From: Streptomyces sp. yr375
Lineage (GTDB): Bacteria; Actinomycetota; Actinomycetes; Streptomycetales; Streptomycetaceae
NCBI RefSeq assembly: GCF_900110755.1
Contig: NZ_FOFF01000011.1
Location: forward strand, 1 to 64,000
DNA length: 64,000 nucleotides
Reading direction: 5' to 3'
The position numbers and the translations under genes were made by a program. Below the pieces are notes generated by a model, which was not told the origin of the DNA, made no database searches, and was given only the letters and a program-made list of their open reading frames with translations. Positions 23,421-31,826 of this stretch are shown here, in pieces (within the stretch, counting starts at the first letter, position 1; the number at the start of each line of letters is the position of its first letter).

Positions 23421-26400
23421 ATGTTCCGCAAGGTGCTGGTCGCCAACCGTGGTGAGATCGCGATCCGGGCGTTTCGCGCCGGCTATGAGCTGGGCGCGCG
23501 CACGGTCGCCGTGTTCCCGCACGAGGACCGCAACTCACTGCACCGGCTGAAGGCCGACGAGGCCTACGAGATCGGCGAGCCCGGCCACCCGGTGCGCGCC
23601 TACCTCTCCGTCGAGGAGATCGTCGGTGCCGCGCGCCGGGCGGGCGCCGACGCCGTCTACCCGGGCTACGGCTTCCTCTCCGAGAACCCCGAACTGGCCC
23701 GCGCCTGCGAAGAGGCCGGTATCACGTTCGTCGGCCCCGACGCACGGACCCTCGAACTGACCGGCAACAAGGCGAGCGCGGTCGCCGCGGCCCGCGCGGC
23801 GGGCGTCCCCGTCCTCGGCTCGTCCGCACCCTCCAACGACCTGGACGAACTCGTCCGGGCCGCCGAGGAGATCGGCTTCCCGCTGTTCGTGAAGGCGGTC
23901 GCGGGCGGCGGCGGACGCGGCATGCGCCGCGTCGAGGACCCCGCCGTCCTGCGCGAGTCCATCGAGGCGGCCTCCCGCGAGGCGGCGTCCGCGTTCGGCG
24001 ACGCCACCGTCTTCCTGGAGAAGGCCGTCGTCGACCCCCGCCACATCGAGGTGCAGATCCTCGCCGACGGCGCGGGCAACGTCATCCACCTCTTCGAACG
24101 CGACTGCTCGGTCCAGCGCCGCCACCAGAAGGTCGTCGAGCTGGCCCCCGCCCCCAACCTCGACCCGGAGCTGCGGGACCGGATCTGCGCCGACGCGGTC
24201 CGCTTCGCCCGCCAGATCGGCTACCGCAACGCGGGCACCGTCGAATTCCTCCTCGACCCGGCCGGCAAGCACGTCTTCATCGAGATGAACCCGCGCATCC
24301 AGGTCGAGCACACGGTGACCGAGGAGGTCACCGACGTCGACCTGGTCCAGGCCCAACTGCGCATCGCCGCCGGGGAGACCCTCGCCGACCTCGGCCTGTC
24401 GCAGGAGACGGTCACCCTGCACGGCGCGGCCCTCCAGTGCCGCATCACCACCGAGGACCCCGCCAACGGCTTCCGCCCCGACACCGGCCGCATCAGCGCC
24501 TACCGCTCCCCGGGCGGCTCCGGCATCCGCCTCGACGGCGGCACCACCCACGCGGGTACGGAGATCAGCGCCCACTTCGACTCCATGCTGGTCAAACTCA
24601 CCTGCCGGGGCCGGGACTTCCCGACCGCGATCGGCCGCGCCCGGCGCGCCGTGGCCGAGTTCCGCATCCGTGGCGTGGCCACCAACATCCCGTTCCTGCA
24701 AGCCGTCCTCGACGACGCCGACTTCCAGGCCGGACGCGTCACCACGTCGTTCATCGAGCAGCGCCCGCACCTGCTCACCGCCCGCTCCTCGGCCGACCGC
24801 GGCACCAAGCTGCTCACCTACCTCGCCGACATCACCGTCAACAAGCCGCACGGCGAGCGCCCCGACCTCATCGACCCCACCGCCAAGCTGCCCCGGACGC
24901 CCGACACCGAGCCGCCCGCCGGTTCACGGCAGCGGCTGGTCCACCTCGGGCCCGAGGGCTTCGCCCGCTGGCTGCGCGAGTCGCCGACCATCGGCGTCAC
25001 CGACACCACCTTCCGCGACGCCCACCAGTCCCTGCTCGCCACCCGCGTCCGCACCAAGGACCTCCTCGCCTCCGCGCCGCTGGTCGCCCGCACCCTGCCG
25101 AACCTGCTGTCCCTGGAGTGCTGGGGCGGCGCCACCTACGACGTCGCCCTGCGGTTCCTCGCAGAGGACCCCTGGGAGCGGCTGGCCGCCCTGCGCGAGG
25201 CCGTCCCCAACATCTGCCTCCAGATGCTGCTGCGCGGCCGCAACACCGTCGGCTACACCCCCTACCCGACCGAGGTGACCGACGCCTTCGTACAGGAGGC
25301 CGCCGCCACCGGCATCGACATCTTCCGCATCTTCGACGCCCTCAACGACGTCGGCCAGATGCGCCCCGCCATCGACGCCGTCCGCGAGACCGGCACGGCG
25401 ATCGCCGAGGTCGCCCTCTGCTACACCTCCGACCTGTCCGACCCGAGCGAGCGCCTCTACACCCTCGACTACTACCTCCGCCTGGCCGAGCAGATCGTCG
25501 AGGCCGGCGCCCACGTCCTGGCCGTCAAGGACATGGCGGGCCTGCTGCGCGCCCCCGCCGCCGCCAAGCTCGTCTCGGCGCTGCGCCGCGAGTTCGACCT
25601 GCCGGTGCACCTGCACACCCACGACACCGCGGGCGGGCAGCTCGCCACCTACCTGGCCGCGATCCAGGCCGGCGCGGACGCCGTGGACGGCGCGGTGGCC
25701 TCCATGGCCGGTACGACGTCCCAGCCCTCGCTGTCGGCGATCGTCGCCGCCACCGACCACTCCGAGCGGCCCACCGGCCTCGACCTCCAGGCCGTCGGCG
25801 ACCTGGAGCCGTACTGGGAGGGCGTCCGCAGGATCTACGCCCCCTTCGAGGCCGGCCTCGCCTCCCCGACCGGCCGCGTCTACCACCACGAGATCCCCGG
25901 CGGACAGCTCTCCAACCTGCGCACCCAGGCCGTCGCGCTCGGCCTCGGCGACCGCTTCGAGGACATCGAGGCGATGTACGCCGCCGCCGACCGCATCCTC
26001 GGCCACCTGGTGAAGGTCACCCCGTCGTCCAAGGTGGTCGGCGACCTCGCCCTGCACCTGGTCGGCGCCGGAGTCTCCCCGCAGGACTTCGAGGCGACGC
26101 CCGACCGGTACGACATCCCCGACTCCGTCATCGGCTTCCTGCGCGGCGAGCTCGGCACCCCGCCCGGCGGCTGGCCCGAGCCGTTCCGCAGCAAGGCGCT
26201 CCAGGGCCGCGCCGCCGCCAAGCCCGTACCGGAGCTGACCACCGAGGAGCGCGAGGGCCTGGAGAAGACCCGCCGCACCACCCTCAACCGGCTGCTCTTC
26301 CCCGGCCCGACCCGCGACTTCGAGACCCACCGGCAGGCCTACGGCGACACCAGCGTCCTCGACAGCAAGGACTTCTTCTACGGCCTGCGCCCGGGCAAGG

Positions 26401-26795
26401 AGTACGCCGTCGACCTCGAACCGGGCGTCCGCCTGCTCATCGAGCTACAGGCCGTCGGCGAGGCCGACGAGCGCGGCCTGCGCACCGTCATGTCGTCCCT
26501 GAACGGCCAACTGCGGCCCATCCAGGTCCGCGACCAGGCGGCCGCCTCCGACATCCCGGCGACCGAGAAGGCCGACCGCGCCAACCCCGGCCATGTCGCC
26601 GCGCCGTTCGCGGGCGTGGTCACGCTGGCGGTCGCCGAGGGCGACGAGGTCGCGGTCGGCGCGACCATCGCCACCATCGAGGCGATGAAGATGGAGGCCA
26701 CCATCACCGCCCCGAAGGCCGGCACGGTCTCGCGGCTCGCCATCAACCGGATCCAGCAGGTCGAGGGCGGTGACCTGCTGGTCGAGGTCCGCTGA
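23421..26795 (+). CDS. pyc: Pyruvate carboxylase
   Basis: A 1124-residue single-chain enzyme making oxaloacetate from pyruvate, bicarbonate and ATP (anaplerosis, cytoplasm). Domains in order: biotin carboxylase (about 1-450; NRGEIAIRAFRAGYELG start, ATP-grasp Gly loop VAGGGGRGMR, FIEMNPRIQVEHTVTEE); carboxyltransferase (about 520-1000; TDTTFRDAHQSLLATRVR, metal-site HLHTHDTAGG); and biotinyl carrier (C-terminal, acceptor Lys in IEAMKMEA). Length is normal for the single-polypeptide form. Start ATG 23421 follows AAGGGG. It stands alone in its direction, preceded by a strong hairpin and followed by a bidirectional hairpin. Confidence 0.97.
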   Translation: MFRKVLVANRGEIAIRAFRAGYELGARTVAVFPHEDRNSLHRLKADEAYEIGEPGHPVRAYLSVEEIVGAARRAGADAVYPGYGFLSENPELARACEEAGITFVGPDARTLELTGNKASAVAAARAAGVPVLGSSAPSNDLDELVRAAEEIGFPLFVKAVAGGGGRGMRRVEDPAVLRESIEAASREAASAFGDATVFLEKAVVDPRHIEVQILADGAGNVIHLFERDCSVQRRHQKVVELAPAPNLDPELRDRICADAVRFARQIGYRNAGTVEFLLDPAGKHVFIEMNPRIQVEHTVTEEVTDVDLVQAQLRIAAGETLADLGLSQETVTLHGAALQCRITTEDPANGFRPDTGRISAYRSPGGSGIRLDGGTTHAGTEISAHFDSMLVKLTCRGRDFPTAIGRARRAVAEFRIRGVATNIPFLQAVLDDADFQAGRVTTSFIEQRPHLLTARSSADRGTKLLTYLADITVNKPHGERPDLIDPTAKLPRTPDTEPPAGSRQRLVHLGPEGFARWLRESPTIGVTDTTFRDAHQSLLATRVRTKDLLASAPLVARTLPNLLSLECWGGATYDVALRFLAEDPWERLAALREAVPNICLQMLLRGRNTVGYTPYPTEVTDAFVQEAAATGIDIFRIFDALNDVGQMRPAIDAVRETGTAIAEVALCYTSDLSDPSERLYTLDYYLRLAEQIVEAGAHVLAVKDMAGLLRAPAAAKLVSALRREFDLPVHLHTHDTAGGQLATYLAAIQAGADAVDGAVASMAGTTSQPSLSAIVAATDHSERPTGLDLQAVGDLEPYWEGVRRIYAPFEAGLASPTGRVYHHEIPGGQLSNLRTQAVALGLGDRFEDIEAMYAAADRILGHLVKVTPSSKVVGDLALHLVGAGVSPQDFEATPDRYDIPDSVIGFLRGELGTPPGGWPEPFRSKALQGRAAAKPVPELTTEEREGLEKTRRTTLNRLLFPGPTRDFETHRQAYGDTSVLDSKDFFYGLRPGKEYAVDLEPGVRLLIELQAVGEADERGLRTVMSSLNGQLRPIQVRDQAAASDIPATEKADRANPGHVAAPFAGVVTLAVAEGDEVAVGATIATIEAMKMEATITAPKAGTVSRLAINRIQQVEGGDLLVEVR

Positions 26796-26820
26796 CGACA
26801 CGCACGCACGTACGCACGTG

Positions 26821-26844
26821 CCGCGGGCGGTCACTCGCCCGCGG
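26821..26844. terminator. Bidirectional hairpin between pyc and the STM4015-like gene
   Basis: CCGCGGGCG (26821-26829) pairs perfectly with CGCCCGCGG (26836-26844) around a 6-base loop. It follows the pyc stop by 25 bases and covers the last codons of the convergent gene. No T-tract, as is usual in streptomycetes. Confidence 0.6.
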
Positions 26845-27802
26845 ACACGTACCGGTCGCCCAGGTCGTCCGCCTGCTCCTGCCCGGACACGTCGACCTTG
26901 ACGCCGTAGGGCTCCAGGGTCTGCCGCACCCGCTCCGCCATCGCGTCGGACAGATAGTGGTGGTGCAGGTCCAGCTCCTGGAGATGCCCCAGCGGCTGAC
27001 CGCTCAGCAGGGCCTCGGCGCCCGCGTCCGTCAGGGTGCCGCGGCCCAGGTGCAGGGCGGTCAGCCGGGCCACCACCGGGGCGGACGCGACGGCGGCGGC
27101 CACCTCGTCCTGGATGTCGGCGTTCTGCAGGCCCAGCCGGCGCAGCGCGGGCAGTCGGGAGCCGTCCAGGACCGGCGCGAGGTCGGCCACCGTGGTGTCA
27201 CGGCGGTACCACTGCGCGCCCAGCCACAGGTCCAGGTGCTCCAGGGCGGGCAGCTCGCAGGCGACCAGCCCGTGCACCACCCGGGCGGGCAGCCCGCCGT
27301 TCACGAACCGCAGGATCCGCAGCCGCTCGTGCCGCACCGGCGTGAGATCCAGCCCCGGCCCGCCGTCGAACCCGTTGCCCGAACCGCGCACCGCCAGCTC
27401 CTCCAGCTCCGGATAGGCGGTGAGGAACGGAGCGACGTCGCCCTGCACGATCCAGGACAGCTCGGCCTCCTCGAAGTCGAGGTCGGCGAGGTAGAGGGCC
27501 CGCAGCCCCGTCAGCCGGTCCGCCGCCCCGGCCAGCCGCGCCGCCGTCTCCTGCGGCCCCTCGCAGAGGTCCAGCTCGCTCCCGTAGGCGCCCGCTCCGA
27601 GGACCAGGGCACGCACCCGCGCCGGGTCCACGGTGTCCAGGAAACGGTCCCAGCAGTCGTCGTAGTCCTCCGGTTCGCCCTCGCGCCGGACGAGCTTCCA
27701 GGCGACGGACTCCGCCTCCGGCAGAGCCGGGACGTTCGCCCCGGGCAGCGGGAAGTCGTACACCGGCAGACCGTGCAATTCCGATATGTGGCCCAGGGAC
27801 AA
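26831..27802 (-). CDS. STM4015-family leucine-rich-repeat protein (paralogue 1)
   Basis: About 323 residues of a leucine-rich-repeat protein. The C half aligns closely with the protein at 31827-32783, e.g. VADLAPVLDGSRLPALRRLG, IQDEVAAAVASAPVVARL and LQELDLHHHYLS. That alignment fixes the start at TTG 27802 (LSLGHISELHGLPVYDF against MSIGNHLNALYGLPAYTF); the open frame runs on further upstream without support. STM4015 proteins occur beside radical SAM clusters and have no known activity; LRRs suggest protein binding. This copy is separated from the STM4014-4011 genes by five genes and is on the other strand. Confidence 0.82.
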   Translation of the reverse strand: MSLGHISELHGLPVYDFPLPGANVPALPEAESVAWKLVRREGEPEDYDDCWDRFLDTVDPARVRALVLGAGAYGSELDLCEGPQETAARLAGAADRLTGLRALYLADLDFEEAELSWIVQGDVAPFLTAYPELEELAVRGSGNGFDGGPGLDLTPVRHERLRILRFVNGGLPARVVHGLVACELPALEHLDLWLGAQWYRRDTTVADLAPVLDGSRLPALRRLGLQNADIQDEVAAAVASAPVVARLTALHLGRGTLTDAGAEALLSGQPLGHLQELDLHHHYLSDAMAERVRQTLEPYGVKVDVSGQEQADDLGDRYVSAGE

Positions 27803-28073
27803 GGCAGCAGCGCCTTCCGTGCGGACGGCGGCCGGCGACCAGGGTCCCGGCCCGTGCGCGGCCCTTTTTATCAAGGCCCCCCGACAAGACCCCCGACAGC
27901 CTTGGCCCGAAACCGGTCCGCCCGCGGACAAGGCCCGCCGACAGGTCTGCCCTCGCGGGCAGCACGTCTGCCCCCGCGTCCGGTGACGTCCGCGAGGCGA
28001 CGGGCTAACGTCCGGCCGTGAACAACAGCACCTTCCCGGAACGGCTCGTGACGGACCGTCCGGAGTTCTCCGC

Positions 28074-29192
28074 GTGAACGACGAGCACGCCGTCGAGACC
28101 CGCCCGGCCGACCCACCGCCGGCCCCGCCCCGCCCGCAGCCACCCGCCCCACGCCCCCGCCGACGCGGCCCCGGCCCCGTCACCCTGCTCGTGATGCCCG
28201 CCCTGCTGACCGTGTCGGCCGTGGCCGGGTTCCTCATCCTGACCGGCGGCTTCCCCTCGGCCTTGACACCCGGCGACAGCTCCGGACAACCCGCCGCGGA
28301 CGGCGTCGACGAGACCTACGGGCCCTGGCTGCGCAAGGCCGCCGACGCCTGCACGGTCGTCACCCCGTCCTTCCTCGCAGCCCAGATCGACCAGTTGTCC
28401 GGCTGGCGCAACGACGGCGCCACGACGTCGGACGAACAGGGCATCGCCGCGTTCACCGGCGCCGAATGGCGGAAGTGGGGCAAGGACGACGACGGCAACG
28501 GCACCTCCTCGCCCCGCGATCAGGCCGACGCCATCATGGCGCTGGGCCGGCAGGACTGCTCCCTCGCCGGGAAGGTCACCGACCTCAGGACCGACGGGGC
28601 CGTCTCCGGCGACCTCGTGGACCTCACCCTCGCCGCGTACGCCGTCGGCACGGACGCGGTGACCGAGGCCGGCCGGGTGCCCGCCGACGCGCAGACCTAC
28701 CTCACCGAGGTGAAGGCCCTGTTCACGCGGTACGAGGAGTTCGACCGGGAGGACTTCAGCGGCGGCGGACAGGCGAACGCGATCCTGGCCCCGCCCGTCA
28801 CCACCCTCACCATCACCTCCCCGTACGGATCACGCAAACACCCCCTGACCGGCGTCACCAAACTCCACACCGGCGTCGACTTCGGCGCCCCGCAGGGCGC
28901 CCAGGTCTCCGCGGCCCGCGACGGCCGGGTGGTGTTCGCGGCCATGACCAAGGCGTACGGCAACCGCGTCGTCGTCGACCACGGCGGCATCGACGGCAAG
29001 CGCCTGGAGACGACGTACAGCCATCTGTCGGCCATCGAGGTCACCGCCGGACAGACCGTCACGACCGGCACCCCGCTCGGCCGCGTCGGCTCCACCGGCC
29101 TCTCCACCGGCCCCCACCTGCACTTCGAGGTGATCTACGACGGCTCCTACACCGACCCGCAGCCCTGGCTGGCGCTGAACGGCGGCCGGTGA
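28074..29192 (+). CDS. Membrane-anchored lysozyme-like/M23 peptidase fusion
   Basis: A 372-residue cell-wall protein. A Pro/Arg-rich cytoplasmic head (1-34) precedes one transmembrane helix (about 36-58). A lytic-transglycosylase-like domain follows (about 80-165; LAAQIDQLSGW ... GIAAFTGAEWRKWG), then a C-terminal M23 (LytM) domain (about 240-365) with metal ligands in KLHTGVDFGAP and GPHLHFEV. In the first domain the catalytic Glu expected in the ESGW motif is Leu108, so the glycosidase is probably inactive and may only bind glycan. The M23 part should cleave peptide cross-links. The start is GTG 28074 with a GGAG nine bases upstream. No partner gene is adjacent. Confidence 0.85.
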   Translation: MNDEHAVETRPADPPPAPPRPQPPAPRPRRRGPGPVTLLVMPALLTVSAVAGFLILTGGFPSALTPGDSSGQPAADGVDETYGPWLRKAADACTVVTPSFLAAQIDQLSGWRNDGATTSDEQGIAAFTGAEWRKWGKDDDGNGTSSPRDQADAIMALGRQDCSLAGKVTDLRTDGAVSGDLVDLTLAAYAVGTDAVTEAGRVPADAQTYLTEVKALFTRYEEFDREDFSGGGQANAILAPPVTTLTITSPYGSRKHPLTGVTKLHTGVDFGAPQGAQVSAARDGRVVFAAMTKAYGNRVVVDHGGIDGKRLETTYSHLSAIEVTAGQTVTTGTPLGRVGSTGLSTGPHLHFEVIYDGSYTDPQPWLALNGGR

Positions 29193-29406
29193 CGGTCGGT
29201 GCGTCGGCCGGCGCGTCGGCGGGCGTGGCGGGTCGTAGGGGGTACGGGGCGTAGGGGGTACGGGTCGCGCGCGATGCAGCCATGAGCCCTGTATGCGCCC
29301 CCGCACGCCTGGGCAGAATCCGTTCTGCCATGGAGCACGTGATCACGCGGGTGCGCGAGCGACACGGCGCTCCCCTCGAAGTCCCAGGGAAGGCAGGTCG
29401 GTTGTC

Positions 29407-30141
29407 GTGGAGTTGCGTCTTCCCTCCTCCATATCCGAGGCACAGCGGTGTCTGGCCGAGGGGGCGGTACCGGTCGGCGGCGCCACCCTGGTGTGGGCCG
29501 GCTGGCAGCGCGACGGCTTCCCCGAGCGGGCCGTGTCGCTGCGCGACCTGCCGGAGGCCAACACGGTCGGCCCCGAGGAACTCGGCGGGGCCGTACCGCT
29601 GCACCGGGTCGACGCGACCGTGCCCGAGGTGCTGCAGCGGGCGGCCTCCGGCGTGGGCACGGGCGCGGTGCGCCGGGCGGCCACGGTCGGCGGCAACATC
29701 GTCGGCAGCACCCTGCGCTGCCTGCTCCCGGCCGCCCTGGTCCTCGAGGCCAAGGCCGTCGTCCTGGATCCCGAGGGCGTGTTCGAGACCGACCTGACCG
29801 AGCTGCTGGCCAAGCGCCACGTACTGCTCGCCCTGCGCTGGCGCACCCCTCTGGCCAGCGGTCATCGCAAGCTGGAGGGTGACGCGGGCGGCCCGCCGCC
29901 CCTCGTCGTCGCCACCGCGGTGCACGCCGACGGCGAGACCCCCGGCCGTCTGCGCGTGGCGGTGCGCGACGGCTACGAGGTGCTCAGCGAGACCACGCCG
30001 TACGACGCCGACGCCGACGCCGACGCCGAGCGGGTCCTCGATGCCCTGGCGGGCACGGACCTGGGCGCCCTTCCTGCCACGGCCCGGGAAGCGGTCCGCG
30101 CCGAGGTCACCGCCGTGCTGGCCCGCGCCGCCGACGTCTGA
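29407..30141 (+). CDS. FAD-binding (CoxM/CutM-like) domain protein, orphan
   Basis: About 244 residues, starting at GTG 29407. It matches the FAD subunit of molybdenum hydroxylases: GAVPVGGATLVWAGWQ and RRAATVGGNIVGSTLRC are the two FAD-pyrophosphate loops, and a CO-dehydrogenase-flavoprotein-like C-terminal domain follows. Intact systems need a Mo subunit and a 2Fe-2S subunit, but neither is nearby, so this may be a stand-alone FAD protein or a leftover. A tandem GCCGAC run encodes Asp-Ala repeats near 30004-30030. The in-frame region upstream of 29407 looks non-coding. Confidence 0.75.
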   Translation: MELRLPSSISEAQRCLAEGAVPVGGATLVWAGWQRDGFPERAVSLRDLPEANTVGPEELGGAVPLHRVDATVPEVLQRAASGVGTGAVRRAATVGGNIVGSTLRCLLPAALVLEAKAVVLDPEGVFETDLTELLAKRHVLLALRWRTPLASGHRKLEGDAGGPPPLVVATAVHADGETPGRLRVAVRDGYEVLSETTPYDADADADAERVLDALAGTDLGALPATAREAVRAEVTAVLARAADV

Positions 30142-30165
30142 GGCCCACCCGCGTCACTCCCCAGG

Positions 30166-31230
30166 TCACGTCTCCCGCAGGGGCGTGTACACCTCCGCCG
30201 TCAGCCCGAACGTCCAGGCGACGCCCGCCCGCGCCGTGCGGGTCGTCGGCGGTACCCGCAGCCAGTAGGTGCGCCGTGTCCCGTCAGGCTCCGGTGTGGA
30301 GTTGAGGACCTCCACCATGACGACGGGCTCGTCGGCGGCCAGATCGATGCGCCACAGCGTGCCCGTCTCGTCCCGGTGGACGGGACGGGCGCCGGAGTCC
30401 GCCAGATAGCGGTCGTAGCCGTAGTACTCCAGCATGACCCGGCGCAGTTCGGCGTTCTCCTCGGACCGGATCCGTTCCGGGGTGAGCGCGGGCAGCTCCG
30501 CGCGGAAGCCGGCCGGCACCGGCATGCCGCGCCAGGCGTACAGGGCGAAACCGTCGGGGTAGGCCAGCGCCGGACCGTCCCCGTGGTCGAGCCGGCCCGC
30601 CTCGTCCCGGTGCAGGGCGACGGGCCGTTCGCACACCACCGCCACGCGCGCGAACGGCCACCATCAGCCGGCGCTGCGGCTCACCGCGGCCAGCCCGCCG
30701 AGGGGTCCGTCGAGTGGTCCGTCGGCCGTGGGAAACGCGGCGAGCCACGGCGCGTCGTGCTGTCCGAGCACGGCGTCCAGGAGGATCAGCCGGACCTCCG
30801 AGGCGGCCTTCCCCGTGTCCTGGCCGACCAGATCCGCCAGCACCCCGGCGCGGATCCGGTTCACCAGCGCCTGCGTCGAGTCCCACAGCCGGCCACCGGT
30901 CGCCGCCCAGTGCGCCGCCCAGCCCGCCGCGCCCAACTCCGTGTGCAGCCGCTGCCGTTCACGCGCCCAGGGGGCACTGCGGACGGTCTCGCGCACACTG
31001 GGACCCGGCTCCGCCAACGCCCGGATCAACGTCACCGCCTCGCGCGGCGAACCGGCCCACACCACCTCCTCCGGCTCCCGGAGCCCGGCCTGCCGGTAGG
31101 CCCGCCGGACGCCGGCCTCGGCGGCGACACGGTCGGCCGCGCCCACCGCCGCCGCACACGCGCGCCAGGCATGGACGCTCTCGTCGTAGTCGTAGGAGAT
31201 CACGGTCTCCTGCATGTCCATCGTCGTCAT
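30166..31230 (-). pseudogene. DUF6745-family gene interrupted by an in-frame TGA
   Basis: One continuous minus-strand frame from ATG 31230 (GGGAGGG upstream) to the stop at 30166 is broken only by TGA at 30666-30664. The flanking text reads SRSAG-stop-WWPFARVAVV with no frame change, so a single-base change from TGG (Trp) is the simplest cause. The front part has YDESVHAWRACAAAVG and GLREPEEVVWAGSP; the rear has ALHRDEAGRLDHGDGPALAY and ELRRVMLEYYGYDRYL, typical of DUF6745 repeat-like proteins. Function is unknown. Unless the TGA is read through, both halves are truncated; re-initiation at ATG 30645 is possible. Confidence 0.75.
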
Positions 31231-31270
31231 CTGTCCCTCCCGCACCTTCCGCCCCCGCCGCTCAGTCCGC

Positions 31271-31597
31271 TCAGTCCGCCACGATCCGCACGGACCCCGG
31301 CACGTACTCCCGCTGCCGGATCACCCGGTACCAGCCCTTCGGCAGGGTGATCGCCGCGTGCTCCTCGTGGACCACCCGGCCGCCCTGGGGCAGGCGCAGC
31401 AGCAGCGGACCGAACGGCCCCGGCTCGCGCACCAGATCACCCGGTCCGACGACCGCGTGGGCGTGCCCGGTGACCTCGCCGAGCGCCAGCACCAGCCGCC
31501 CCCGCCCGTCCCGCGCCTCCCTCGGCGCCTGCGCCACATGCGGCGGCACCGCTTCCTCCGTGACGGGCACGATCAGCACGTCTCCCTGCCGGTACAT
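31271..31597 (-). CDS. Small conserved protein of unknown function
   Basis: A 108-residue protein beginning MYRQGDVLIVPV, with ATG 31597 behind a GGGGAGGGGAG ribosome-binding site. A central stretch GEVTGHAHAVVGPGDL and the end WYRVIRQREYVPGSVRIVAD suggest a compact beta-rich fold; no catalytic signature is evident. It lies 40 bases upstream of the DUF6745 gene on the same strand and was probably co-transcribed with it, sharing the divergent promoter region with the STM4015-4011 operon. I do not recognise a named family. Confidence 0.72.
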   Translation of the reverse strand: MYRQGDVLIVPVTEEAVPPHVAQAPREARDGRGRLVLALGEVTGHAHAVVGPGDLVREPGPFGPLLLRLPQGGRVVHEEHAAITLPKGWYRVIRQREYVPGSVRIVAD

Positions 31598-31658
31598 GGC
31601 ACTCCCCTCCCCGCCGGGTGCACACGCACCGGCCTCATGACCAAAACCGTACGGGCCA

Positions 31659-31759
31659 CCACTGACAACGCCCCCCGACGACGAGTCCGAAGCCGGGCCT
31701 GCGAAGCCGTGACCTGCGAACCGAGGCCCCGCCGAGGGGCGTTGTATCAATGTCAGTGG
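31659..31759. promoter_or_regulatory. Split inverted repeat in the divergent region before the STM4015-4011 operon
   Basis: CCACTGACAACGCCCC (31659-31674) is mirrored at 31736-31759 as GGGGCGTTGT-ATCAA-TGTCAGTGG. Both 9-10 bp arms are kept perfectly, but the right copy has a 5-base insertion plus a duplicated TGT. It could be a pair of operators serving both directions or a long-range hairpin. Confidence 0.5.
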
Positions 31760-31760
31760 C

Positions 31761-31780
31761 TGTTGGTAGAACTGCCAACA
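31761..31780. promoter_or_regulatory. 20-bp palindrome upstream of STM4015
   Basis: TGTTGGTAGAACTGCCAACA is symmetrical at 8 of 10 positions (TGTTGG / CCAACA outer arms perfect) and ends 46 bases before the STM4015 ATG. It is a good candidate operator. No regulator gene is adjacent, so the cognate protein is unknown. Confidence 0.55.
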
Positions 31781-31826
31781 CATCACGGACCGCACACTTT
31801 TCCTCTTTCTCCTCAGGAGCAGCCGC

